A DNA stretch of 64,000 nt from Treponema pectinovorum (GTDB taxonomy: Bacteria; Spirochaetota; Spirochaetia; Treponematales; Treponemataceae): contig NZ_UFQO01000005.1 in the NCBI RefSeq assembly GCF_900497595.1, positions 62,001 through 126,000 of the forward strand, written 5' to 3'. The position numbers and the translations under genes are program-made. Positions within the stretch are counted from its first letter, which is position 1; the number at the start of each line of letters is the position of its first letter. A model generated the notes under the pieces. It was not told the origin of the DNA, searched no databases, and worked only from the letters and a program-made list of their open reading frames with translations. Positions 16,616 through 24,041 of this stretch are shown in pieces.

Positions 16616-17809
16616 TTATTTCCTGAAAAAAAAATCGTCGTGCCCCTCGTCTCCAAAGCCAAAACCGCCACCCTGCGGCTTTACAAAAGAATCTTTTTCA
16701 TTTTCAGGCTCTGGAAGGTGGATTTTCTTGTACAATGCGGAAAGCGAAACAGGGATGTTTCTGTCGATTGCGTCTCGTATTATTTCCCACGAGGCGAAAT
16801 CGCTTGAGTCGATGTCGTATTTCGGGGCGCTCTCTCCAGGAAAGTTCAAATCCACAAAAGATTGGACAAGCTGCTGGTCGGTCAGCTCCAGAAGATAAGC
16901 GTCTCCCTTTATGATGTCGTCATAGGTCTTCGCGTGAATGTCTCCCTGGGCTCTCGTTCCGTAAGTTCCCTCGTTATTGGAAAGGCTCTGGGCTGTGATG
17001 GCGTATGAAATTTCCTTGTCGCAGGTTTCGACAATCGTGTTGAAGTCGTTTATCTGGCTTTGCACCTGGACAATCTGCTTGACATTCCCGAACGCTCCCG
17101 AGCTTCCGCTTTCCCAGCCGCGCATAGCCTCGGTAAGCTGCATAGCCCTTTTTTTTGCGTCTTCTTCTGTCTTAGCCTCAAAGAGAGCGAGGATTGAAGG
17201 CACTCCGACCGTTTCCGCCGCGCTTGCCCAGAATCGGATTCCCAACTGCTTGAATTTCCAGAACATATACGCTGAACGCAGTGCGGCTCGCCCCCACTGG
17301 CTCAGTTCTCCGTCGTCGTTCCTATGGATTATGAATTTCTTTCTGTCGTCAAGGACAATGTTCTGCGAAGTGATTACAGGCATTCCAAAATCTGCGCCAT
17401 AAGTTCCAGGAAAACTTATCGCAGTTCTTGGAATCGGAACAAAGTCATACGGAATGTAAAAGCCGTCCTCGAATCGCCACAAAACTTCGCAAAGGGCGAT
17501 TCCGTAAGGTACGGCGTTCAAAAGAATGTTGTTCAGCCTGTAAAAAGTGTTGAACGGAAGAAAATTCTCGCATGCCTCGTCAACACTCTTGTTTCCAGAA
17601 GAGGTGAAAGTTCCGTACAACTGCAAAACCTTGTTTTTTCTGTCCTGAACAAGAGACTCCACGCGCGGATCGTCGCGCATTTTCTCAAACACTTCCTCCC
17701 GCTCGCCCACCGTTGAAAGCCAAGTCTGGGTGTCGCCCATGTAGCCCGCAATCGTCCTGAATGCGTTCAAGTCTATGACATTAGCCGTAATTGATTTTGT
17801 CCGTGCCAT
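16616..17809 (-). CDS. Portal protein (Mu gp29-like, DUF935)
   Basis: A 397-residue portal subunit forming the DNA channel at one capsid vertex. Typical DUF935 features are DDPRVESLVQDRKNKVL near residue 45, LPFNTFYRLNNILLNAVPYGIALCEVLW, KFIIHRNDDGELSQWGRAALRSAYMFW, and SLSNNEGTYGTRAQGDIHAKT. The ATG at 17,809 has AGGAG eight bases upstream; the frame is open further 5' but that part overlaps terminase in another frame and is unlike a protein. The C-terminus is Gly- and Asp-rich, ending DDFFFRK across a run of nine T. Confidence 0.92.
   Translation of the reverse strand: MARTKSITANVIDLNAFRTIAGYMGDTQTWLSTVGEREEVFEKMRDDPRVESLVQDRKNKVLQLYGTFTSSGNKSVDEACENFLPFNTFYRLNNILLNAVPYGIALCEVLWRFEDGFYIPYDFVPIPRTAISFPGTYGADFGMPVITSQNIVLDDRKKFIIHRNDDGELSQWGRAALRSAYMFWKFKQLGIRFWASAAETVGVPSILALFEAKTEEDAKKRAMQLTEAMRGWESGSSGAFGNVKQIVQVQSQINDFNTIVETCDKEISYAITAQSLSNNEGTYGTRAQGDIHAKTYDDIIKGDAYLLELTDQQLVQSFVDLNFPGESAPKYDIDSSDFASWEIIRDAIDRNIPVSLSALYKKIHLPEPENEKDSFVKPQGGGFGFGDEGHDDFFFRK
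16626..16634 (-). promoter_or_regulatory. Possible slippery T9 run linking portal to MuF
   Basis: Nine T on the minus strand near the portal stop (GAC GAT TTT TTT TTC AGG AAA TAA). The MuF frame lies at -1 and is open across this point with no ATG or GTG. A -1 slip on T TTT TTT would give TTT CAG GAA ATA and continue into MuF. The arrangement is seen; slippage is inference. Confidence 0.45.
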
Positions 17810-17897
17810 TGTAATAACTCCTGAAAAAGAAGCTACCACCAGAGCGGTTTTCCACGGCTTTGTATGGAGTAGGAGAAAAAACAGAACCAGAAGTGAA

Positions 17898-19379
17898 TCA
17901 CCAGATCCATTTTTTCTTTTTCTCGCAAAAAGTGAAAATCGGCTCAGGAGAAGAAGCACATTCACGCCACGCGCACACGCAAAGCATAGCGGCCGAAGCC
18001 GCATCCGCGTGCCGCTTTCCCTTTCCGTCACGGTCTTCAGTCCTTAACGCAGGAATAAGAGGAATGCCGTTTTTAAGCGTTACTATCGAAAAGTCCGCCT
18101 TTATAACTTCATCGTCAGGAACCGTAAAATCCCGGCTTTCCATAAGTCCATGAAGTTCACTTCCGTATTTTGCATACCAGGCGTTTGTTTCCATCACGTT
18201 CACAATCGCCCCAGGATGGCGAAGCGATGCGTGTTCACCAATCTGCTGGCCGTTTCCGCGCGAATCTATCGCGCCTCCGCCAAGCCTGCCACGTTCTTCC
18301 AGAAAGTCGCTCATCAAATCAGAAAAAAGCTGTTGCTGCTCAAAAGGAACATTCTTAAGTTCCACAATCATTCGAACCGCAAGGGAAGCCTTCTCAACCT
18401 CTTCGCAAACCCAGTATGTGCTGAGGTCGCTGTTTCTCCCAAAGTCGTTTCCAAAGAAAATCTGGCTTTCAAAGCTTGCAAGAAGCCCCCTGATTTCCTG
18501 GTTGAAAAATGAAACAATCTCAGAATCTTTTCGCCTGTCTTCCTTGTGCAAAAACGAGTCCGAACATTCAAGCCTGCATATGGGAACATCGTCTTCCGTA
18601 CAAAAATCCAAAAGTCCCCGGCTAAAATACCTTCCGCCTGTAGTGCGTGGAATAACATCAAGTTCCTCGTCAGGATTGTCGCCGAATATCCTGTACATTT
18701 TTTCCGTGAATTCTTTGTCAGCCTCTTTAGACCACTCGCGCCCAAGTTTCAGGCATATTCGCCTGTAAAGACCTTGCGCCATCGCTTCCCGAAAAGTAAT
18801 CCTGTGAAGGCTCCATTCGCTTTCCTTTCCGCTTCTGACATCTTTTACAAGCAGGTTGAACGGATTGTCCTCTCCGTTGTGTGTAGAAATGACCCTGATT
18901 CTTCCGCCCCACATAACAAGGGCTTTCGCAGCCTGCAAAACAGAATTAAAATCGTCAAAGAACGCCGCCTCATCGACCACGACATTTCCCTGTTTTGAGC
19001 GAAGCGCTCGAGAAACTCCAGGAAGTCCCAGAATCTCGGCCCCCGAAGCGAAGGTTATCCTGTAGGCTGTGATATCCTTGTCCTCGTCTTCCAGCAGAAC
19101 TTCCTGCATTTCAGAGCAGATATATCCGAACTTCTTAGCCCATTCGCCTGCGTCTTCTATGTACTGGCGGCAGTTGTCCTTGTTGAAACTCATGTAATAC
19201 GTGTTGCTCCAGCCGTTTGCAGGAGCCGCGTCCAGAACAGAATCGGCGGCATCCGTCCAGGAGATTCCGCACCGTCTGTTTTTCTCGATGATTTTAAGAG
19301 GAGACCTGTCTTCAAGCCATTTTTTCTGGTATGGCAGGAATATCTCAAGACTGCTGTTCTTTTTGCTTGTCATCGTCAT
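17898..19379 (-). CDS. Terminase large subunit (Mu gp28-like)
   Basis: A 493-residue packaging motor ATPase and nuclease. The deviant Walker A of this family is at 33-40 (KNRRCGIS), Walker B at 132-137 (NVVVDE), with STHNGEDNPF near 165. The RNase H-type nuclease acidic residues are visible as Asp312 (GNDFGRNSD), Asp372 (AIDSRGNGQQ) and Asp459 (RHADAA). The first ATG at 19,379 is preferred because GAGGTGA lies 6 bases upstream. It overlaps the small subunit gene by 35 bases. In Mu-type phages this enzyme cuts host-flanked prophage copies during headful packaging. Confidence 0.93.
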   Translation of the reverse strand: MTMTSKKNSSLEIFLPYQKKWLEDRSPLKIIEKNRRCGISWTDAADSVLDAAPANGWSNTYYMSFNKDNCRQYIEDAGEWAKKFGYICSEMQEVLLEDEDKDITAYRITFASGAEILGLPGVSRALRSKQGNVVVDEAAFFDDFNSVLQAAKALVMWGGRIRVISTHNGEDNPFNLLVKDVRSGKESEWSLHRITFREAMAQGLYRRICLKLGREWSKEADKEFTEKMYRIFGDNPDEELDVIPRTTGGRYFSRGLLDFCTEDDVPICRLECSDSFLHKEDRRKDSEIVSFFNQEIRGLLASFESQIFFGNDFGRNSDLSTYWVCEEVEKASLAVRMIVELKNVPFEQQQLFSDLMSDFLEERGRLGGGAIDSRGNGQQIGEHASLRHPGAIVNVMETNAWYAKYGSELHGLMESRDFTVPDDEVIKADFSIVTLKNGIPLIPALRTEDRDGKGKRHADAASAAMLCVCAWRECASSPEPIFTFCEKKKKWIW

Positions 19380-19905
19380 AGTTCACCTCAAGGCCAAGAA
19401 TCTTTTCTTTCACGAACTTGACGCTCTCATCGCTCCATCCAGCTTTCTTTCCCTCGGTCTCAACGCTCTTTGCCGCTTCAAAAAGCCCTTTCTTGTAACC
19501 ACGCTCGTACTCAAGTTTGATTTTTGCAATTCTGGTCTGTGCGTCAGAGTTGCGGGCGACTGCCTTCAAAAGCTCCTCAGGTGATATTGTCGAGAAGTCC
19601 TCGAACTTGTTGACCTCTTCAAGAAGTTTTGCCTGAACAAGCTGAACGCTCGCCTCCGCGATATTAAGGCCAGGCGTCTTTCCAAGCTCGTTCACTATCG
19701 CGACCGCCTTTTTCGCGGAATCCTTGTATGCCTTCATCTGCGCCGCCTGGTCAATGAGGGTTCGTCCGACGCCGCTTTTGGATATGTCATAGCCTTCGGC
19801 CTTCAGCGTGTCTGCGATGTCCTTTTGGCTCATTTTGTCCTGGTAGTACATAGAAACAATCCGCTCGACCAGCCCCTGAATTTCTATCTTGTTACGCTTT
19901 GGCAT
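19345..19905 (-). CDS. Terminase small subunit (Mu gp27-like, DUF3486)
   Basis: A 186-residue, mostly helical DNA-binding protein. The N-terminal HTH (VERIVSMYYQDKMSQKDIADTLKAEGYDISKSGVGRTL, about 13-52) and the long helical remainder fit the DUF3486 family always found before gp28-like terminases. It recognises the packaging site and regulates the motor. Coupled by overlaps to the gene upstream (14 bases) and to the large subunit. Confidence 0.88.
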   Translation of the reverse strand: MPKRNKIEIQGLVERIVSMYYQDKMSQKDIADTLKAEGYDISKSGVGRTLIDQAAQMKAYKDSAKKAVAIVNELGKTPGLNIAEASVQLVQAKLLEEVNKFEDFSTISPEELLKAVARNSDAQTRIAKIKLEYERGYKKGLFEAAKSVETEGKKAGWSDESVKFVKEKILGLEVNYDDDKQKEQQS

Positions 19906-20272
19906 TTCCCTTCTCCTTCATGTCCTTCTTGATGTCCCTCAGGTCTTCCTGTATGAACTTCATCGTAGTCCTCATCTCGCCAGAAAACTCCGCAAACTCC
20001 TTCTGAAAGCTCTGCATATTCTGAGAGCTGGAGGCAAGGTTTTTCTTTATCTCTCCAATCTCCGTCTTCATGTCTTTCTCAAGGCAGGCAATTTCCTTTT
20101 CAACCTTTCCATCAAGCCCCTCAATCTCTTCCTTTATTTCCTTTATGTCGTCCTCGTTGTCGCTCAGCCTCTGGTTGGTGGAGCCCTTGAACTGCCCGAT
20201 TGCCACAAAAACACCCACCAGCGTCAGGACTGAAAGAGAAAGCCCGACCACCCCCGAAATCGTTGAAAGCAT
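19892..20272 (-). CDS. Membrane-anchored coiled-coil protein (lysis region)
   Basis: A 126-residue protein with one N-terminal membrane segment (about 5-27, GVVGLSLSVLTLVGVFVAIG) followed by about 90 residues of charged coiled coil. The topology is that of an inner-membrane spanin subunit or of small envelope proteins common between lysis and terminase genes of Mu-like phages. No catalytic residue is seen. It could equally be a packaging-associated membrane protein. Confidence 0.6.
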   Translation of the reverse strand: MLSTISGVVGLSLSVLTLVGVFVAIGQFKGSTNQRLSDNEDDIKEIKEEIEGLDGKVEKEIACLEKDMKTEIGEIKKNLASSSQNMQSFQKEFAEFSGEMRTTMKFIQEDLRDIKKDMKEKGNAKA

Positions 20273-20282
20273 AAAAATACCC

Positions 20283-20726
20283 CTATTTGAATTTCATAAA
20301 CAAAAACTCAAGACCCGCCACAGTTGCCGTGGCTATCGCAAAACTTATCGCTACCCTTGTTTTTAATTTTTCCCTGTTCAAGGATTTGCATAGTTCTGAG
20401 TATTGACTTTTCAAGTCTGCCAGTTGCCTCTGCAATTTCCTCGTTAGTTGAGCCAATTCTACCGCCGATTTCTGCGAGTCCAGCAAGTCCTGTAATGCTT
20501 TGTTCAAGTCCACTTCCAGCGTCTCGGATTTTTCCTTCCATGTCTTTAAGTCCCTGTTCTGTTCGCTCTGCAAGGCTTTGAGCAATTTCACTTGAGTTAG
20601 CATATTCTGCAATTCGCTTTCCATCGCTTTTTCCTGTTCCAAAGAAAAAAATATGTCCGAAAATGCAAAGCACGGCCGAAAGAACAAAGCCACAAAGAAA
20701 ATAAAAAATACAGCTACTTTTTTCAC
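20283..20726 (-). CDS. Coiled-coil envelope protein with two hydrophobic ends, overlaps another gene
   Basis: A 147-residue protein if started at the GTG at 20,726 (an earlier GTG at 20,750 is possible). The N-terminus is a signal-like hydrophobic stretch (KKVAVFFIFFVALFF) ending in Cys; the middle is a leucine heptad coiled coil; the C-terminus is a second membrane segment (VAISFAIATATVAGLEFLF). A signal at one end and a membrane anchor at the other recalls unimolecular spanins. It overlaps nearly completely, in another frame, with the 140-residue gene. Both frames look protein-like. Confidence 0.55.
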   Translation of the reverse strand: MKKVAVFFIFFVALFFRPCFAFSDIFFSLEQEKAMESELQNMLTQVKLLKALQSEQNRDLKTWKEKSETLEVDLNKALQDLLDSQKSAVELAQLTRKLQRQLADLKSQYSELCKSLNREKLKTRVAISFAIATATVAGLEFLFMKFK

Positions 20727-20730
20727 ACAT
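20308..20730 (-). CDS. Membrane protein with periplasmic helical domain, nested overlap
   Basis: A 140-residue protein starting at the ATG at 20,730, immediately after the TAG of the holin-like gene and behind AAGGAAGG. It has one N-terminal membrane segment (IFYFLCGFVLSAVLCIFGHIF) and a long helical part with regular spacing (EQSITGLAGLAEIGGRIG, NEEIAEATGRLEKSI). The topology fits an inner-membrane spanin. It shares almost all its DNA with the 147-residue frame. The better ribosome site makes this the safer of the two calls. Confidence 0.62.
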   Translation of the reverse strand: MCEKSSCIFYFLCGFVLSAVLCIFGHIFFFGTGKSDGKRIAEYANSSEIAQSLAERTEQGLKDMEGKIRDAGSGLEQSITGLAGLAEIGGRIGSTNEEIAEATGRLEKSILRTMQILEQGKIKNKGSDKFCDSHGNCGGS

Positions 20731-20967
20731 CTAGCCCTTCCTTGCGGCACTTACCAGAGAGGCTACATCTCCCCATGTCGTAAAAAGAAGCAGAAGAAGA
20801 CATATCGCGCCCGGAGCACAGAAACTTGCCGCTATCGTCTTCCATTCCGCTCCAAGAAAAACCGAGACAAAACCAGAAGCTATGGCAGCGAAAGCGAAAA
20901 GAAACGCAAGGACGCGCCTCATAGACCATTCGCCAGTAGATTCCTTGAACACAGTGCAGATTTTCAT
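20731..20967 (-). CDS. Putative holin (two membrane segments)
   Basis: A 78-residue protein with two hydrophobic segments (about 18-40, VLAFLFAFAAIASGFVSVFLG, and 46-65, IAASFCAPGAICLLLLLF) and a short charged C-terminus, like a class II holin. It starts in a 4-base ATGA overlap with the peptidase gene and behind GGGGG. Position directly after the lysin-like gene supports a role in timing lysis. A longer frame in another phase at the same place has no such hydrophobic pattern. Confidence 0.62.
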   Translation of the reverse strand: MKICTVFKESTGEWSMRRVLAFLFAFAAIASGFVSVFLGAEWKTIAASFCAPGAICLLLLLFTTWGDVASLVSAARKG

Positions 20968-21623
20968 ATTTTTCCCCCATATTTTTTAACGAGGTGACCC
21001 ATCTTGAACTTGCTTCCGCATGGGCGAAGCATCCTCATGAAGTCAGAAAGCGGCATCGGAATGTCGTTTCCATTGTGCTCCTTGTAGCCAGTCCTGTAGT
21101 CGCCCCAGGAATCGTCGATTACAAAACATTCGACACCTTCTCCATAATCTTTCAAACCAACCACAGCCACGACATGCCCTATGACATGCTCTATGGTCTT
21201 TTCATTCTTCACAGCGAACACTCCGCTAAGAACCGCGCTTCCACCTGCATAGATGGCTTCAACTATGTCTTCCACATTCCATAATTCTCCAAATTTGAGC
21301 GCAACCTCGCCTTCAAAAAGAAGACCATTCTTTCTCAAAAAAAGATTAGTTCCATAGGCAAGAACAGGATGCCATTCATTTGCAGGATAGCGCCCCAAAG
21401 GGTCTGTCTTTTTCCAGAACTTTTGCACCCTCTCGTCAGTAAGGATAAAATCCATCAGAGAATCTTCTGGCTGTCTATGTTTTTGAGTTGCGAGTTTTTG
21501 AACAGGCCAGCCTGAAGCACTTAAGGCATTGATAATCGAAGTAACATTGCACGCCCCGTTTGGCTTTAAGGCATTGTTTCGCTGGGTGTAGTAAGGTTTG
21601 TTTTTAGAATTGTTGACTTCCAT
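20964..21623 (-). CDS. C39-like cysteine peptidase, candidate endolysin
   Basis: A 219-residue protein of the papain-like C39 peptidase group. The triad is visible as Cys25 in NGACNVTS, His in VIGHVVAVVG (about 150) and Asp in CFVIDDSWG (about 168). It has no signal peptide. As the first gene of the lysis group, ahead of a holin-like gene, it may cut peptide cross-links of the cell wall. No other lysozyme, amidase or transglycosylase is visible in the late operon. An alternative is a protein-processing peptidase. Confidence 0.7.
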   Translation of the reverse strand: MEVNNSKNKPYYTQRNNALKPNGACNVTSIINALSASGWPVQKLATQKHRQPEDSLMDFILTDERVQKFWKKTDPLGRYPANEWHPVLAYGTNLFLRKNGLLFEGEVALKFGELWNVEDIVEAIYAGGSAVLSGVFAVKNEKTIEHVIGHVVAVVGLKDYGEGVECFVIDDSWGDYRTGYKEHNGNDIPMPLSDFMRMLRPCGSKFKMGHLVKKYGGKI

Positions 21624-21682
21624 CTAGTCCTCCTCATAAAAGAGGCTAGCATTAAGAAGAATCTACAAGGCTTAGCGTGGAG

Positions 21683-21710
21683 AAAAAAAAGCCCGACTGG
21701 GTGAGTCGGG
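21683..21710 (-). terminator. Rho-independent terminator after the membrane protein gene
   Basis: Minus strand CCCGACT, a 5-base loop, AGTCGGG, then a C and eight T. It isolates the two-gene Panacea/membrane module from the lysis and structural operon, whose promoter must then lie in 21,624-21,682. Confidence 0.87.
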
Positions 21711-21723
21711 TATATAAAGGCGA

Positions 21724-22533
21724 TTAAATTGTAAATATACTTCCGTAACTAAAAGTTCCCCATATTAAAATTAATATCAAAATAATAAAAAGTATTGTAT
21801 TTATTAACCAAGTATATTTTGTAAGGTGCATATCTTTTGAAATTAAAACACAAATTAGTTTTGCAAAAAGAATGAAAAGATTAACCATGCAAAGTAGCCA
21901 TAAATCAGCGATAAATAAAATTTTTAAAACTGGCAAATTTCTTACGTTTGTTAGCAAATTGTCAAGAATACTAATTCCACCAAAAATCAAAAACGACAAT
22001 GCTGTAAAAATCGAAACAAGCCCTATAAGCTGTCCTGTTATGTCTTTTTCATACGAGTGAAATCTCTCATCAAAGGATTTAGATGTGATTTGAGAAATAT
22101 CTTCTTTTGTTTGTTTATATGCATAACGTTGCACATTTGCTAAGTTGCAATGGTCATATAACTTGATTATTAAACGATACTGTTCTTTGGGTAGTGATAT
22201 GATATCTTGATTAATTCCTCTCTTGTTTAATTGATAGTTTTCCTCTAGCTCAACACTTTCTACAACTTTATTTGTTATGGCGTTTAAATTCTGTATAATT
22301 AAAGATATAGTTTCATCATTTTGTTCTTGAAGAATATCGGAAGATAAAAAGGTATACATGAACCTTCTATGTATACAGGCGAAGTTGTTAAAATCTTTAA
22401 TCCAATCCTTAAAATCAAAAGAAGCAGACTTCAATTTATCATATAATTTTTTCTGACTTTCTTTCGCTTCTTTTATATCTTCGTTTTCTGAAAAAGGCTG
22501 TGGTTCTTCACCAAAGAAAATTCTATTTTTCAT
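21724..22533 (-). CDS. Membrane protein, putative toxin partner of the Panacea protein
   Basis: A 269-residue protein. Residues 1-165 are soluble and helical; three membrane segments follow (about 167-190, 203-232 and 241-265). I do not recognise a family. It starts within the last 4 bases of the Panacea-domain gene (ATGA overlap), so the two are made together, and the pair has its own terminator. Panacea antitoxins are known to pair with many toxin types, some of them membrane-acting; this protein fits such a role by position and topology only. Confidence 0.62.
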   Translation of the reverse strand: MKNRIFFGEEPQPFSENEDIKEAKESQKKLYDKLKSASFDFKDWIKDFNNFACIHRRFMYTFLSSDILQEQNDETISLIIQNLNAITNKVVESVELEENYQLNKRGINQDIISLPKEQYRLIIKLYDHCNLANVQRYAYKQTKEDISQITSKSFDERFHSYEKDITGQLIGLVSIFTALSFLIFGGISILDNLLTNVRNLPVLKILFIADLWLLCMVNLFILFAKLICVLISKDMHLTKYTWLINTILFIILILILIWGTFSYGSIFTI

Positions 22534-22964
22534 GCAGGTTTCTTTTTAAAATAATCTTTTATCGATTCAATCGTAATTATGGACTTATCACCCTTTGCAC
22601 GAGCATTTTTCCAAGGAGACTGCGCATGTGTAATATTAACAAGTTGAAATGTTGGATAATTTGCACAATCATCTAGCATTTCAATGATACAAGAAGAAAT
22701 TTCTCTTGTAATATGAGGAATCAAAAATTCATCAGTAATATCCATTCCACCAAATATCTTGTATTCATGATAGACTACAGGAACCACAGGTCCAAATTCC
22801 CATGCCTGCATTTCATCATCAAAACATGGGTTTCCAGTTTTTATTAACACCTTTGCCTGTATAAAATATAGTAGTTTTTGTAAACGGAGATTACTAATCT
22901 CTCTGTCCTGTAAGTGCTCATGGTTGATTACATATTTTGCAATATCCAATGCACTGTAAGTCAT
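22530..22964 (-). CDS. Panacea / DUF4065 (SocA-like) domain protein, putative antitoxin
   Basis: A 144-residue protein from the ATG at 22,964, which has GGGAG at proper distance; an earlier in-frame start adds 15 residues with no ribosome site. DUF4065 hallmarks are visible: ISNLRLQKLLYFIQA, then DEMQAWEFGPVVPVVYHEYK. The family acts as antitoxins of diverse toxins or as adaptors. It is the first gene of a two-gene unit between the lysis genes and the repressor, outside the conserved phage core, so it is likely a lysogenic-conversion or defence gene. Confidence 0.85.
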   Translation of the reverse strand: MTYSALDIAKYVINHEHLQDREISNLRLQKLLYFIQAKVLIKTGNPCFDDEMQAWEFGPVVPVVYHEYKIFGGMDITDEFLIPHITREISSCIIEMLDDCANYPTFQLVNITHAQSPWKNARAKGDKSIITIESIKDYFKKKPA

Positions 22965-23133
22965 CTTTTTATTCTCCCAAAGCAAATATTGTAACATTAA
23001 GATTTCCAATGCTACCCATTAAGACATCTCTGGTTATAATGTAATTAACTTTTTATCAATTATCATCAATTCTAACTAATTTTCAATAGGTTCAACAATT
23101 TATTTTACTATAAAAACAAACCTTTGATATTTT

Positions 23134-23177
23134 GATATGTCCCCTTTTTCTGGACAATCAGTTAAGGGGAACATATC
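23134..23177. repeat. Near-perfect inverted repeat downstream of the repressor gene
   Basis: GATATGTCCCCTT at 23,134-23,146 pairs with AAGGGGAACATATC at 23,164-23,177 (one bulged base), with 17 bases between. It lies 20 bases past the repressor stop. It could be the repressor terminator, although no long T run follows at once, or a protein-binding site. A smaller TGTCC/GGACA pairing overlaps it. Confidence 0.6.
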
Positions 23178-23196
23178 ATTTCCATTTACAAGTTTT

Positions 23197-23883
23197 TTAT
23201 ATCCCTCTCAGCACCGTGTTCTCGTGCAGCCACGCAAGCACCCGTCCAAATATATGAAACTCATCGCTATCTGCTTCTATCGTCCTTATAAGTTCCGCTT
23301 CTCTTAAATCTGGCTTGTGAACGGAATAGACCATAACCTTGTTTTCTAAAGGCTCAAATCGAAGAAGCTTACAAAACACGTCTCCCGCAAAATCGAATAT
23401 ATAAATACCATCCCTTGTCCTTTGGTCATGGCTTCCGTCAAAAAAGACAACATCGCCGTCTTGAATCCCGATTCCAATCATGCTCATGCCACTTGCCCTA
23501 AACGCATAGATGTTTTTGCCAGAAAGGGATGGAAGTGGCGTAAGAGAATCAATATACCCCTCAATATTCTGCTCGTTTTCCCAACTCCTTCCAGGTCCGC
23601 AGGAAACCTTCTGGCTTAAAACAGGAATTTTCGCCCTTGTCTCGCTCTTTGCAGGAAGACCTCTTTCGCCCTTAAACATCTCCCCTTCGCCTGTCAGTAG
23701 CCAGTCGGGATTAACTTTGTAATTTGAAATGATTCTTTCTAATAAATCTGAGCGAGGTTCTGAGTCTCGCACAAACATATTTGCAATGGTTGTTTGAGCA
23801 GTTTCCATTTCTCTTGCAAATTGACTATCACTCATTCCTTTTGTATTTATGATTTCTCTTATTCTAACTAAAATTGGTTTCAT
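23197..23883 (-). CDS. LexA/CI-type prophage repressor (HTH + S24 peptidase)
   Basis: A 228-residue repressor. The N-terminal HTH covers about residues 5-65 (MSDSQFAREMETAQTTIAN), and the S24 self-cleavage domain covers 85-225. The scissile bond is likely Cys95-Gly96 (VSCGPG), the nucleophile Ser134 (SGMSM) and the general base Lys172 (FCKLL). Self-cleavage upon RecA activation would link prophage induction to DNA damage, unlike the Mu c repressor, which is not of this class. It is transcribed away from the ner gene, with operators between them. Confidence 0.92.
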   Translation of the reverse strand: MKPILVRIREIINTKGMSDSQFAREMETAQTTIANMFVRDSEPRSDLLERIISNYKVNPDWLLTGEGEMFKGERGLPAKSETRAKIPVLSQKVSCGPGRSWENEQNIEGYIDSLTPLPSLSGKNIYAFRASGMSMIGIGIQDGDVVFFDGSHDQRTRDGIYIFDFAGDVFCKLLRFEPLENKVMVYSVHKPDLREAELIRTIEADSDEFHIFGRVLAWLHENTVLRGI

Positions 23884-24041
23884 TTTTTACACCTTTTTAT
23901 TAAAAATTGGTTGATTTAATACTCATTATGGTTTATTATCCAATTATGGTTAGTTGAAAAAGCAACTGATTAGCGTTTCACTGGAAACATAGGGAGATTG
24001 CTTTTGCAACTAATCAAATTATCGACAAAAAGGAGGAAAGT
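23884..24041. promoter_or_regulatory. Early/lysogenic control region with repeated operator-like motifs
   Basis: The 158-base spacer between repressor and ner contains three similar motifs on about an 18-base period: ATTGGTT at 23,906, ATTATGGTT at 23,925 and ATTATGGTT at 23,943. It also contains an inverted pair TTAGTTG (23,950) and CAACTGA (23,963), a further GCAACTAATCA at 24,006, and the palindrome GTTTC-ACTG-GAAAC at 23,975. These are likely repressor and Ner binding sites overlapping divergent promoters. Which protein binds which motif cannot be told. Confidence 0.65.

Noticed and set aside
17810-18031. N-terminal extension of the portal protein
   Set aside because: Overlaps the terminase gene, lacks similarity to the family, and the ATG at 17,809 has a good ribosome site.
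20723-20980. 85-codon alternative frame over the holin-like gene
   Set aside because: Lacks the paired hydrophobic segments and has no ribosome site; the 78-residue frame is better.
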